Part shown: piece by piece, positions 10,013 through 18,187 of the stretch | Layout: the number at the start of each line of letters is the position of its first letter | How positions within the stretch are numbered: the stretch's first letter is position 1 | Assembly: GCA_019113915.1 (NCBI GenBank) | Contig: DXGM01000003.1 | Location: 1 to 64,000 of the forward strand | DNA: 64,000 nucleotides | Direction: 5' to 3' | Source of the DNA: Candidatus Gordonibacter avicola | GTDB taxonomy: Bacteria > Actinomycetota > Coriobacteriia > Coriobacteriales > Eggerthellaceae | Translations under genes and position numbers: made by a program | The notes under the pieces: model-generated | What the model was told of the DNA's origin: nothing | Database searches by the model: none | Seen by the model: only the letters and a program-made list of their open reading frames with translations

Positions 10013-10050
10013 AGGGCTGGCTTGTCGCACGGCGGCGGGCCAGCCCTTTT
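10013..10050 (+). terminator. Hairpin with T run between caiB and caiC
   Basis: AGGGCTGGC pairs with GCCAGCCCT and is followed by TTT. It probably attenuates rather than ends transcription, because caiC follows within 70 bp in the same direction. Confidence 0.65.
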
Positions 10051-10119
10051 CGGGTGGCGAAGGTGGCCGCCCGTGCGCTGCGGCGCAGGTTGTACGAGCG
10101 GAAGGGGAGGGTGAGTGAC

Positions 10120-11715
10120 GTGTGTGACATCGTGGGGAACGAAACGGTAAGAAGCCTCTGGGAGGGCCTTGTTGCCACCTGCGGTGAACGCACGTTTTTG
10201 CTGTTCCGCGACCGGTCGGGGGCAACGCGCGAATTCACGTATGGCGCGTTTGACCGCCTGATCAATCGGGCTGCCAACGTGTTTGTGAGCCTGGGGGTGC
10301 AGCGCGGCGAGCGCGTGGCAGTGCAGCTGTGTACGTGCCCCGAGTTTCTGCTGTGCCTGTTTGGCCTCGCCAAGATTGGTGCCGTCATGGTACCCATGAA
10401 CGAGCAGTACCGCGCCGAGGAAGCGGCCTACGTGCTTGAGCGCACGGCTGCCTCACGCGCGGTGATTGAGCCGAAGTTCCTCGACTTGTACCGCACCGTG
10501 TGCCACGAGAACGACGTGTTGCCCCAGGGGTTGCTGGTGGCACGTGTCGATGACGAGGGCGTAGAAGGGTGCGCAGCCGCGCGCGAGGCGCTTGCTAAGG
10601 ATGCGTCGCTGCGTGATTTCGCCGCCTTGCTGGGTGCAGCGCACGAGGACCTTGACGAGATGCGGGAGTTGTCTTCGGACGATCCGGCTGAGATTATCTT
10701 TACCTCTGGCACCACCTCACGTCCCAAGGGCGTGGTGCTGACGCATGCAAACCTGCTGTTCAGCGGCTTGTACGGCGACTGGGAGACGGCGCTGCGCTCC
10801 GACGATAGGCTGCTTACCACCATGCCAGCGTGCCATTCCAACTTTCAGCTTGCGGCGCTCATGCCGGTGCTCACGGCGGGCGCGACGCTCATTGTGGTGG
10901 AGAAGTACAGCGCGAGCCGCTTCTGGTCGCAGATTCGCGAGTTCCGCGCCACCCTCACCCAGTGCGTGGCCATGATGCTGCGCACGCTTCTGCTGCAGCC
11001 GCCAACGCCGCAGGATCGCGACCATGTGCTGCGCGACATTCTGTACTTTTTGCCGGTGTCCGATGCCGAAAAGGAAGAGTTCGAGCGCCGCTTCGGTGTG
11101 ACGCTGATGAACACGTACGGCTCCACCGAGACGATTGGTTGGGTGCTCACCGACCCGCCCACGGGCCCGCGTCGTTGGCCGAGTGTGGGGCGTGTGGGGC
11201 TGGGCTACGAGGCGCGCATCGTGCGCGATGACGGCACGGAAGCCGCACCCGGCGAGGTGGGCGAGATTCAGGTGCACGGCGTGCCGGGGCGCACCATCAT
11301 GAAGGAGTACTTCGACGACCCCGCCGCCACGGCGGCGGCATTCGGCGCAGACGGGTGGCTGCGCACGGGCGACAAGGGCTACGTGGATGAGGACGGCTGG
11401 TTTTTCTTCGTGGATCGCAAGGCGAACATGATCAAGCGCGCCGGTGAAAACATTTCCACCACCGAGATTGAAAACGTGCTGGTGGGACACCCCGCTATCG
11501 CCGAGGCTGCCGTCATCGGCGTCCCCGACCCCATTCGTGACCAGGCCGTCAAAGCGTTTGTCCTCCCGCGCGAGGGTGCCACGATAACCAAAGACGAAGT
11601 GATTGCCTACTGCGAAGAACATCTCGCCAGCTTCAAAGTCCCCTCGTTCGTAGAGATCGTCGATACCTTCCCCCGCACCTGCTCGATGAAAATCGAAAAG
11701 AAGTTGTTGCGCTGA
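10120..11715 (+). CDS. caiC: Carnitine/crotonobetaine-CoA ligase-like AMP-forming synthetase
   Basis: This 531-residue ANL-superfamily ligase activates the substrate acid with ATP and CoA and primes the CaiB transferase cycle. It has the P-loop-like FTSGTTSRPKGVV, the YGSTET motif, WLRTGDKGYVDEDG, and the hinge region KANMIKRAGENIS. It tracks E. coli CaiC as I recall it, for example LFGLAKIGAVMVPMNEQ and the shared TSGTTSRPKGVV. GTG 10120 is preferred because GGGGAGG lies 9 nt upstream; GTG 10111 is also in frame. Its last codons and stop form one arm of the first hairpin of repeat A1. Confidence 0.86.
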   Translation: MCDIVGNETVRSLWEGLVATCGERTFLLFRDRSGATREFTYGAFDRLINRAANVFVSLGVQRGERVAVQLCTCPEFLLCLFGLAKIGAVMVPMNEQYRAEEAAYVLERTAASRAVIEPKFLDLYRTVCHENDVLPQGLLVARVDDEGVEGCAAAREALAKDASLRDFAALLGAAHEDLDEMRELSSDDPAEIIFTSGTTSRPKGVVLTHANLLFSGLYGDWETALRSDDRLLTTMPACHSNFQLAALMPVLTAGATLIVVEKYSASRFWSQIREFRATLTQCVAMMLRTLLLQPPTPQDRDHVLRDILYFLPVSDAEKEEFERRFGVTLMNTYGSTETIGWVLTDPPTGPRRWPSVGRVGLGYEARIVRDDGTEAAPGEVGEIQVHGVPGRTIMKEYFDDPAATAAAFGADGWLRTGDKGYVDEDGWFFFVDRKANMIKRAGENISTTEIENVLVGHPAIAEAAVIGVPDPIRDQAVKAFVLPREGATITKDEVIAYCEEHLASFKVPSFVEIVDTFPRTCSMKIEKKLLR

Positions 11716-11857
11716 TCTGCCGATCAGCGCAACAGGTCGACGCTGCGGCTTCCCGTAGCACCCGATCTTGGCGTTTTTTCGCTTACCCTCACGTGCAAAA
11801 GCGCGCTCGGCCGCGAAACACGCCAATCTCGGGCACTACGGTAACCCTCGCTGACTT
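11705..11857. repeat. Structured intergenic repeat family A, copy 1
   Basis: The element has two hairpins. Hairpin 1 pairs 11705-11717 with 11722-11734 (13 bp, no mismatch, loop TGCC), and its left arm contains the last codons and stop of caiC. After TCGACGCTGCGG (11737-11748) comes a large hairpin with arms near 11754-11782 and 11813-11841. A short inner hairpin CGTGC-AAAA-GCGCG sits at its tip, and the element ends CCCTCGCTGACTT. The next start codon is 33 nt downstream. Copies 2 and 3 share the conserved blocks but have different, matched arm sequences. Confidence 0.85.
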
Positions 11858-11890
11858 TATTGGACCTGTAAGAGATGTAAGGAGAATCCC

Positions 11891-12763
11891 ATGGCTATCA
11901 GTACTGAGATTGTGGGTAAGGAGTTTGGGCCGTTTGTTCGGGAGTATACGTTTAAGGATTTGGAGATTTGCGCGCTCGGTTGCAACGCGGGGTTCGACGG
12001 GCAGACCGACCTTGAGTATGTTAACGAGCACGACGCGGCGAACCCGCAGCTGAAGGTGCTGCCCATTTTCGGTGTGCCGCTGACGGTGCACGAGGAAATG
12101 ACGCGCACGCTCGATTACGGCTACAACTACGACGGGTCGCTGCACTATGGCTTTGAGATTCGCTTGCACGCGCCCTTCAAGATGAACGACCGTGTGGAAA
12201 CGTTCGTTACGCAGGACGCGCTCTACGATCGCGGCGAGGGGCGCGGATGCCTCTCCAAGCAGACGGGGCGCTCGTATTCGTCGGATGGCACGCTGCTCTG
12301 CGAGACCGAGACCTGGGACGTGTGCATCTACGATGGCGGCTGGGGTGGCCCCAAGCCCCCGAAGGACATCGTGGAGATGCCTGATCGCGCGCCTGATGCG
12401 GTGGTGGCCGAGACCATGCCGCTCAACATGCCGCTCATCTATCGCCTGATGGGCGACTGGCACCAGCAGCACATCGACTTCGCCTACACCGAGCAGACGG
12501 GCCTTGAGCGCCCCATCGCGCACGGCGTGAGCCTCGGTGGCTTCACGATGCGCCACATCATCAGCTCGTTCTTCCCGGGCGAGCCCGAGCGCATGAAGCG
12601 CTTTAAGACCCGCATCACCTCGCCGGTGCTGCCCGGAACAAAGCTTGAAACCCGCATGTGGAAGGTGGGCGAGAAGGAAATCCGCTTCCAACTGGTAGAC
12701 GCCGACGCCGACGAAACAGGCGCCAAGCCACACCTGAACTTCGGCATCTGCGAGTGGGAATAA
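11891..12763 (+). CDS. Double-hotdog hydratase of the MaoC / hydratase-2 type
   Basis: This 290-residue protein looks like two hotdog domains in tandem, as in eukaryote-type (R)-specific enoyl-CoA hydratase 2. The C-terminal half has YRLMGDWHQQHID and ERPIAHG, matching the hydratase-2 signature. The catalytic Asp189 and His194 are kept at the usual 5-residue spacing. The normal Asn-Pro between them is replaced by His-Gln, and the usual Ser before Gly-Asp is Met. The gene sits in the cai operon between caiC and a second permease. It probably hydrates or dehydrates the enoyl-CoA intermediate alongside or instead of CaiD. GTAAGGAGAATCCC supports the start. The fold is fairly certain and the substrate unknown. 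Confidence 0.78.
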   Translation: MAISTEIVGKEFGPFVREYTFKDLEICALGCNAGFDGQTDLEYVNEHDAANPQLKVLPIFGVPLTVHEEMTRTLDYGYNYDGSLHYGFEIRLHAPFKMNDRVETFVTQDALYDRGEGRGCLSKQTGRSYSSDGTLLCETETWDVCIYDGGWGGPKPPKDIVEMPDRAPDAVVAETMPLNMPLIYRLMGDWHQQHIDFAYTEQTGLERPIAHGVSLGGFTMRHIISSFFPGEPERMKRFKTRITSPVLPGTKLETRMWKVGEKEIRFQLVDADADETGAKPHLNFGICEWE

Positions 12764-12765
12764 GC

Positions 12766-12802
12766 GTTCCGCCGGCCTGACGGCCGTCGGAACTGCTCGA
12801 CG
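12766..12802. repeat. Partial copy (hairpin 1 only) of repeat family A
   Basis: The arms GTTCCGCCGGCC and GGCCGTCGGAAC (one mismatch) enclose the loop TGAC and are followed by TCGACG. This is the same layout as the start of A3 at 32966, but the large second hairpin is missing. It begins just after a stop codon and ends 29 nt before the next start. Confidence 0.7.
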
Positions 12803-12831
12803 TTTTATCAACCTGTGAAAAAGGGGACAAA

Positions 12832-14277
12832 ATGAGCGATGTGAAGCATCTGACACAGGTGAGCAGTCCACCGATGGGGGAGGTGGCTGACGGGGCCAAG
12901 CAAATCGCTGATGGTTTGGTGGATGTCTCCAAGCGCGTGGTGAAAAAGACGCTTGACGACGTGTCCATGACGCCCTTCTTGCGCAAGATCACGTTCTTTG
13001 CGAGCGGCGGCGCGTTTCTCGACGGCTACGTGCTTTCGCTCATCGGCGTGGCGCTCACGCAGATTGTGCCCGCCTTCGCGCTCACCACCGAAGAGAGCGC
13101 CGCCATCGGCGCATCGGTGCTCGTGGGTATCTTTTTCGGCACCATTTTGGGCGGCTATGTGACCGACCGCATTGGGCGGCGCATCATGTTTATTGCCGAC
13201 GTGGTGGCAATCTGTCTGCTGTCGCTCTGGAGCGTGCTCGCCCAGGCGCCCTGGGAGTTGGTGGCCGCACGCTTCCTCATTGGTATGTTCATTGGCGCAG
13301 ACTATCCCATTGCCACCTCGCTCATCGCTGAATTTGCCCCCAAGAAAAGCCGCTCCATCAACATGGGTATTGTGTCGGCCGCGTGGTACCTCGGGGCTAC
13401 CGTGGCAGCGGTCGTGGGCTACGCGCTCTATAGCGTGGAAGATGGCTGGAAGTGGATGCTTGCTTCGCCCATCCCCATCTGCGTGTTTCTGCTTATCGGG
13501 CGCAGCAAGGTGCCCGAGTCGCCCCTGTGGCTGATCGAGCGCGGGCGCACCGAAGAGGCGCATGCGGTTATGGAGCGCGTTTACGGTATGGACGTGGAAA
13601 TTGAGCGGCCCGACCCTACGGTCAAGCGCATGACGGTGTTTGAAATCTTCCGCGGTGGGTATCTCAAGCGCATTGTGTTTTTGGGTGTGCTTACGCTCTG
13701 CCAGGTGGCACCCATGTATGCCATCTACACGTTCGGCCCGGAAATCATGACGGCGTTTGGCCTGGGCGCGGGCCATGAGGCCATCCTCGGCGAGAGCGTT
13801 GTGAGCCTCTTTTTCCTCATTGGGTCTATCCCGGCTATGTTCTGGCTGAACTCCATGGGCCGTCGTCCGCTGCTCATTCGTTCGCTGGCGCTTATGGCAG
13901 TGGGCCTGGTCATTTTGGGGCTGTTTCCCGACGCGCCGGTGTATGTGGTGGTGCTTGCGTTTGGCTTGTACGCATTTTTTAGCGGTGGACCAGGCATTTT
14001 GCAGTGGCTCTATCCCAACGAACTCTTTCCCACCGAAGTGCGCGCCAGCGCTGTGGGCATCGCCATCGCGTTTTCGCGCATCGGCACGGTGATAGCCACC
14101 TACGGCACGCCGCTGTTTTTGGCCACCTTCGGCGTGGGTCCCACCATGTTGGTCGCAGCGGGCTTGGTCATCCTTGGACTGGTCCTCTCAATAGCCATGG
14201 CCCCCGAAACCCGCGGCAAAACCCTCCAAGAAACCAGCTCCCTCACCACCCCCGACACCCACCCCGAAAACGCGTAA
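12832..14277 (+). CDS. MFS transporter, sugar/organic-acid porter type
   Basis: This 481-residue MFS permease has a soluble N-terminus of about 45 residues followed by about 12 hydrophobic segments. It has two loop motifs typical of the sugar-porter / aromatic-acid:H+ symporter branch: GYVTDRIGRRIMF after helix 2, and ESPLWLIERGR after helix 6. It closes with PETRGKTLQE. It is the last gene of the cai operon and a second candidate carrier for the pathway substrate or product. Its start follows AAAGGGGACAAA. Confidence 0.82.
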   Translation: MSDVKHLTQVSSPPMGEVADGAKQIADGLVDVSKRVVKKTLDDVSMTPFLRKITFFASGGAFLDGYVLSLIGVALTQIVPAFALTTEESAAIGASVLVGIFFGTILGGYVTDRIGRRIMFIADVVAICLLSLWSVLAQAPWELVAARFLIGMFIGADYPIATSLIAEFAPKKSRSINMGIVSAAWYLGATVAAVVGYALYSVEDGWKWMLASPIPICVFLLIGRSKVPESPLWLIERGRTEEAHAVMERVYGMDVEIERPDPTVKRMTVFEIFRGGYLKRIVFLGVLTLCQVAPMYAIYTFGPEIMTAFGLGAGHEAILGESVVSLFFLIGSIPAMFWLNSMGRRPLLIRSLALMAVGLVILGLFPDAPVYVVVLAFGLYAFFSGGPGILQWLYPNELFPTEVRASAVGIAIAFSRIGTVIATYGTPLFLATFGVGPTMLVAAGLVILGLVLSIAMAPETRGKTLQETSSLTTPDTHPENA

Positions 14278-14280
14278 CAA

Positions 14281-14318
14281 TAGTAACGTTTGACAGTAAC
14301 AACGCAACGCGTTACTAT
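14281..14318 (+). promoter_or_regulatory. higBA promoter with flanking inverted-repeat operator
   Basis: TTGACA at 14290-14295 and TACTAT at 14313-14318 are separated by exactly 17 bp, a consensus-like sigma-70 promoter. An 8-bp perfect inverted repeat, TAGTAACG at 14281-14288 and CGTTACTA at 14310-14317, flanks it and overlaps the -10. AGTAAC also recurs inside. This is the arrangement expected for autorepression by the HigA antitoxin. Confidence 0.7.
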
Positions 14319-14324
14319 CGCTCT

Positions 14325-14603
14325 ATGATAGTTTCCTTTGCAGATGGAGATACGGAAAAACTCGCATCGGGTAGGCGAGTTCAGCGCTTCGTTCCCTTTG
14401 AACGGGTGGCGCTGCGCAAGCTTCGTCAGCTTGAAGTAGCCACGGTGCTGGATGACTTACGCGTGCCGCCGGGCAATCGCCTTGAGGCCCTCAAAGGAAA
14501 TCGCGCAGGTCAATATAGCATCCGTATCAACGATCAATTCCGCCTGTGTTTCGTTTGGACGGACGCGGGCGCGCAACATGTGGAAATCGTCGATTATCAT
14601 TGA
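14325..14603 (+). CDS. higB: HigB-type RelE-superfamily toxin
   Basis: This 92-residue protein matches the plasmid-maintenance killer / HigB family: FVPFERVALRKLRQLEVA, GNRLEALKGNRAGQYSIRINDQFRLCFVW and a C-terminal VEIVDYH. Members cut mRNA on the ribosome. The toxin gene precedes its antitoxin by 24 bp, the order typical of higBA. It lies between two halves of the cai-fix locus, suggesting insertion or local stabilisation. The start is 7 nt after the predicted -10, so the mRNA is nearly leaderless. Confidence 0.88.
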   Translation: MIVSFADGDTEKLASGRRVQRFVPFERVALRKLRQLEVATVLDDLRVPPGNRLEALKGNRAGQYSIRINDQFRLCFVWTDAGAQHVEIVDYH

Positions 14604-14627
14604 GCGCAGTAGGGTGAGGTGAAGAGC

Positions 14628-14951
14628 ATGAGTGAGGTGAAAAGTAGGGAGGTGCGGCTCGATCCGGTGACGCCGGGGGAGTTGCTCCAGGAAGAATTTT
14701 TGAAGCCACTGGGTATTTCGCAGTATCGGTTGGCGAAGGAGATTGGCGTTCCGGCGCAGCGCATCGGGCAGATTGTGCTCGGGAGGCGCAGCATCACGGC
14801 TGATACCGACCTTCGACTGTGCCGCTTTTTTGGTTTGTCGGAGGGCTACTGGCTGCGGGCACAGGCAGCGTATGATACCGAGGTGACTCGCGAGCGCCTT
14901 GAGCCGGAGCTTAAGAAGATCAAACCTTGGTCGCGTGCCGCGTGCTGGTAA
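14628..14951 (+). CDS. higA: HigA-type XRE antitoxin
   Basis: A 107-residue helix-turn-helix protein of the HigA (VapI-like) family, with the opening PVTPGELLQEEFLKPLGIS, the HTH around YRLAKEIGVPAQRIGQIVLGRRSIT, then RLCRFFGLSEGYWL. It should neutralise HigB and repress the shared promoter. An in-frame GTG at 14619 is an alternative start. The gene ends at a strong terminator shared with convergent caiD. Confidence 0.88.
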   Translation: MSEVKSREVRLDPVTPGELLQEEFLKPLGISQYRLAKEIGVPAQRIGQIVLGRRSITADTDLRLCRFFGLSEGYWLRAQAAYDTEVTRERLEPELKKIKPWSRAACW

Positions 14952-14972
14952 AATTTGATTAACGAGAGCGTG

Positions 14973-15015
14973 CACCAAAAAGCCCCCGGTCCTTGAGGAT
15001 GGGGGCTTTTTGGTG
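14973..15015. terminator. Bidirectional terminator between higA and caiD
   Basis: A 15-bp perfect stem, with arms CACCAAAAAGCCCCC and GGGGGCTTTTTGGTG and a 13-nt loop, carries A and T tracts that work for both convergent genes. Confidence 0.9.
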
Positions 15016-15075
15016 GGTGGGGCTCCTTGGCGAAGGGGAGCCCTGACGGGGGATGGGAAAGGAGAGGAGGGGTGG

Positions 15076-15861
15076 TTACTTGCCGATCCAGTTGGGCTCG
15101 CGCTTCTCAACGAAGGCTGCGGGGCCCTCAATGCCGTCGGCGGTCTTCTCAAGGAAGCGGTAGGCGGCATCCGAGTAGCGCATGGCGTCCTCTTCGGACA
15201 TCTGGTCGGCGGCGTGCACGATGTACTTCGTCCACTTCAGAGCCAAAGGCGCGTTCTTCAGGCAGGCCTCGGCCAGCTCGATGGCCTTGTCCATAACCTC
15301 TTCGGCCGGCACAACATAGTTGATGAGCCCAAGCGCCTTGGCTTCGTCAGCCTTGATCTTCTTGCCAGTGAGCAGAAGTTCCATGCAATCCTTGCGGTTG
15401 ATGTCGCGGGCGAGGCGCACAAGACCGCCGGTGGAGGCGATGATGCCCAGACCCACCTCGGTGCAGCCGAACTTGGCGCGCTCGGAGGCCACCACCATGT
15501 CGCAGGACAGCGCGATCTCCATGCCGCCACCCGCTGCGGAGCCGTTGCACGCCGCAATGACGGGCTTGGAGCACAGGCGCGCGGTCAGGCCGCCGAAGCC
15601 ATGCTCAGTGACGGTCTGGCACTCGCCGCCCTCAGAGAGTTCGGAGAGGTCCTCGCCCGCGCAGAACACCTTGCCGGTGCCGGTGACGATGATCGCGCGC
15701 ACCGCCGGGTCGGTCTCGGCGTTGTTCATGATGTTCTCCATGGCCTTGGAGGTGACGCCGTTAAGCGCGTTTGCCACCTCGGGGCGGTTGATGCGGATGA
15801 TCAGAAGACCGTCCTCACGAAGCTCGGACACCACGGTGTCGGTACCAAAGTAATCTGCCAT
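15076..15861 (-). CDS. caiD: Carnitinyl-CoA dehydratase-like crotonase
   Basis: This 261-residue crotonase-fold enzyme would interconvert carnitinyl-CoA and crotonobetainyl-CoA. Visible features are the oxyanion-hole segment SKPVIAACNGSAAGGGMEIALS, the CoA-site segment FCAGEDLSEL, LGIIASTGGLVRL, and a C-terminus GIEGPAAFVEKREPNWIGK that closely resembles the CaiD ending. It is transcribed away from fixA across a 445-bp gap and is preceded by CAAGGAGGAACTA. The crotonase family is certain. The CaiD assignment rests on the C-terminus and on the neighbouring cai and fix genes. Confidence 0.85.
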   Translation of the reverse strand: MADYFGTDTVVSELREDGLLIIRINRPEVANALNGVTSKAMENIMNNAETDPAVRAIIVTGTGKVFCAGEDLSELSEGGECQTVTEHGFGGLTARLCSKPVIAACNGSAAGGGMEIALSCDMVVASERAKFGCTEVGLGIIASTGGLVRLARDINRKDCMELLLTGKKIKADEAKALGLINYVVPAEEVMDKAIELAEACLKNAPLALKWTKYIVHAADQMSEEDAMRYSDAAYRFLEKTADGIEGPAAFVEKREPNWIGK

Positions 15862-16306
15862 TAGTTCCTCCTTGACGGTTCAGCTTCCCAGCGAGCGGCG
15901 TTCGCGCCCGCGGCACTGGAACTATCATGCGCCTCGCGCGCTGGGCGCGCATCGCAAGGCGGGCAGTATCTCGATGATACCGAAAAAGGGGGCATCGCAA
16001 GAAAAGCAGTAGGGAGGTCATGCGATGCTTGTGACCGGGGGTTTTGCCGATGTGCCCTGCTCAGGTGGCGTGTAGGGGTTGCGTGGCACATTCGCACTCA
16101 CTATGCCCTGTTCCCGGCATCGCAAAACGGCAGGTCGGGCATAGTTAATTCATAAGTAACCGCAGGTTCACAGGCATTTTGCGATGACGGCGCGGCGGGC
16201 GCACGGCATAGTGCACTCAACGCGTCGGGGCCGCACGCTCAGCGAACGATCCCGGCACCTTATACCAGTCAAGCAAGCATAAGGAAACGAGAAGGGAAAG
16301 GTTAGC
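15862..16306. promoter_or_regulatory. Divergent caiD-fixA control region
   Basis: A 445-bp gap with no gene. It carries CATCGCAAAA at 16118-16127 and its complement TTTTGCGATG at 16177-16186, plus weaker CATCGCAAG copies near 15950 and 15993. The same 10-mer occurs between the LuxR gene and the other half of the locus. An 8-bp inverted repeat, CTATGCCC / GGGCATAG (16101-16108 and 16137-16144), encloses the first copy. Likely promoters and operators for both transcripts. Confidence 0.55.
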
Positions 16307-17065
16307 ATGAACATCGTTGCTGCTTTCAAGGTGGTTCCCGACGACCAGGACATCCAGGTGGCTTCCGACCGCAGCCTGGACTACTCCAAGGCCAAGGGTA
16401 TTGTGTCCGCCTACGACCTGAACGCGCTGGAGGCCGCGGCCCAGCTGGCCGCCGCTGCGGGCGATTCGAAGGTGGTTGCCATCACGGTGGGAGGCGCCGA
16501 CATCGACGACTCTAAGCTGAAGAAGAACGTGCTCGCCCGTGGCGTGGACGAACTGTATATGACCGCTGGGGATGCAACCGCGAATCTCGACGCCAACGCG
16601 ACTGCTGCGGCCCTTGCTGAACTCGTAGGCACGGTGGGTGACTTCGACGTCATCCTCTGTGGCGACGGCTCGGCCGACAACTATGCGCAGCAGACCGACG
16701 TGCAGCTAGCCGCGCGTCTGGGCCTTCCGGTGGTGAACGGCGCCACGAAGATCACGCCGAAGGAGGGCGCGCTTGAGGTGGAGCGCACGCTGGAAGATGT
16801 TGTGGAAACGGTGGAAGTGCCGCTGCCGGCTGTGGTGTCTGTGTCGCCCGACATCGCCGTGCCGCGCATCCCGGGCATGAAGGACATCCTGGCCGCTGGC
16901 AAGAAGCCCATGAACGTGGCCGCCGCGGACGGGGTCTTCGACGCGAAGATTGAAGTGGTATCCTGCCAGGCTCCTGAGCAGGCCGACCGCAAGCTTGAGA
17001 TTCTCGACGCCTCGGCCGACGGCGCCATCGAACAGTTCGCCGCCGCCCTCAAGGCCGCGCTGTAG
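16307..17065 (+). CDS. fixA: Electron-transfer flavoprotein beta subunit (FixA)
   Basis: This 252-residue ETF-beta family protein opens MNIVAAFKVVPDDQDIQV. It has the ETF nucleotide-site segments DVILCGDGSADNY and PAVVSVSPDIAVPRIPGMKDI. With FixB it forms the heterodimer that passes or bifurcates electrons. Next to cai genes, its known role is to supply reducing power to the crotonobetainyl-CoA reductase. First gene of fixABCX; GAAGGGAAAGG precedes the start. Confidence 0.92.
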   Translation: MNIVAAFKVVPDDQDIQVASDRSLDYSKAKGIVSAYDLNALEAAAQLAAAAGDSKVVAITVGGADIDDSKLKKNVLARGVDELYMTAGDATANLDANATAAALAELVGTVGDFDVILCGDGSADNYAQQTDVQLAARLGLPVVNGATKITPKEGALEVERTLEDVVETVEVPLPAVVSVSPDIAVPRIPGMKDILAAGKKPMNVAAADGVFDAKIEVVSCQAPEQADRKLEILDASADGAIEQFAAALKAAL

Positions 17066-17112
17066 CATTCCCGCATCCATCCGTCGCATACAGAAAGGGA
17101 GAGTTGATACCC

Positions 17113-17994
17113 ATGAAAGCACTTGTTATTGCTGAGCGTCAGGACGCCGCGCGGGAGCTCGCCGCCGGTGCGCGCACCATGGCCGACGAGGTTGTGCTCG
17201 TTTCCTTCGGCGAGGCCCCCGAGGCCGTTGCCGACAAGATTGCCCGCATCGCCGTTCCCGAGGGTGCCGTCCTTGACGACGCAGCCGACACCGTAATTGC
17301 CGTGTTCGACGCCGAGCATCCGGGCGTGGTTCTGGTTGAGCCCACGCGCCACATGAAGACCATCGCCGGCAAGCTGGCCGCACACGCGGGCGCCTCGGTC
17401 ATCACCGACGTCATGTCCTTCGAGGGCGGTGCGAAGAGCCTCTACTTCGGCGGCGTGGCCGAGCGCGTGCAAAAGCCTGCGGGTGACGTGGCTTTCTACA
17501 CCGTGTCCGCTGGCGCGTTCGAGGGTGCTGAGGCCTCGGGCGCGAACGCTGTGGAAGAGGTGGCCTGGGTGGCTCCGGCCAACCCGGTGAAGCTGCTTGC
17601 GTCCAAGCCCATCGAGAAGAGTGGCGTGGATTTGTTCAAGGCTGACGCTGTGGTGGCAGCCGGCCGTGGTTTCACCGAGGAAGCTGACCTTGACCTGGCT
17701 CGTGCGCTCGCCGACAAGCTGGGTGGCGGCCTTGCGTGCTCGCGTCCGCTTACGGAGGGTGTGAACTGGCTGCCGACCGAGCTTTACGTGGGCGTGTCCG
17801 GGCTCATGCTGTCGCCGAAGGTGTATGTGGCGGCTGGCATTTCTGGTCAGATGCAGCACATGGTTGGTTGCAACCGCGCGGGCACTCTGTTCGCCATCAA
17901 TAAGGATAAGAACGCGCCGGTGTTTAAGCAGTGTGACTACGGTCTGGTGGGTGACGTGAAGGACGTGCTGCCGGCTGTGGTGGCGGCTCTGTAG
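17113..17994 (+). CDS. fixB: Electron-transfer flavoprotein alpha subunit (FixB)
   Basis: This 293-residue ETF-alpha family protein has a C-terminal FAD domain with AGRGFTEEADLDLARALADKLGGGLACSRPLTE, YVGVSGLMLSPKVYVAAGISGQMQHMVG and FAINKDKNAPVFKQCDYGLVGD. These are the classic residues around the FAD. ATG 17113 follows AAAGGGAG; an in-frame ATG 9 nt upstream is less well placed. It is separated from fixC by 313 bp holding repeat B1. Confidence 0.92.
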   Translation: MKALVIAERQDAARELAAGARTMADEVVLVSFGEAPEAVADKIARIAVPEGAVLDDAADTVIAVFDAEHPGVVLVEPTRHMKTIAGKLAAHAGASVITDVMSFEGGAKSLYFGGVAERVQKPAGDVAFYTVSAGAFEGAEASGANAVEEVAWVAPANPVKLLASKPIEKSGVDLFKADAVVAAGRGFTEEADLDLARALADKLGGGLACSRPLTEGVNWLPTELYVGVSGLMLSPKVYVAAGISGQMQHMVGCNRAGTLFAINKDKNAPVFKQCDYGLVGDVKDVLPAVVAAL

Positions 17995-18013
17995 GACCTG
18001 GATCAACCTGTCC

Positions 18014-18124
18014 GGGGAGACTCCCGGCATGCCCAGTCGCTCAGACAGTCCTCGCTTCGCTGCGGCGACGCGAAGCTAGTCCCTTTAGGGAAACTCGCTT
18101 GGTGGGCACGCCGGGAATCTCCCC
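18014..18124. repeat. Structured intergenic repeat family B, copy 1
   Basis: The 22-nt outer arms 18014-18035 and 18103-18124 match at 20 positions. Inside lie the conserved blocks CAGTCGCTCAGACAGTCCT (18034-18052) and AACTCGCTTGGTG, a GCTTCGC/GCGAAGC stem (18054-18060 with 18070-18076), and a small CCCTTTAGGG hairpin. TCAACCTG precedes it. Copy 2 is at 43896-44009 with the same blocks and different, matched arms. Confidence 0.8.
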
Positions 18125-18187
18125 TCGATTGACGATGTTGCTGCTTTGTTGCCCTGAACATTCGGTGGTCGCAAAGCGGTGCATTTT

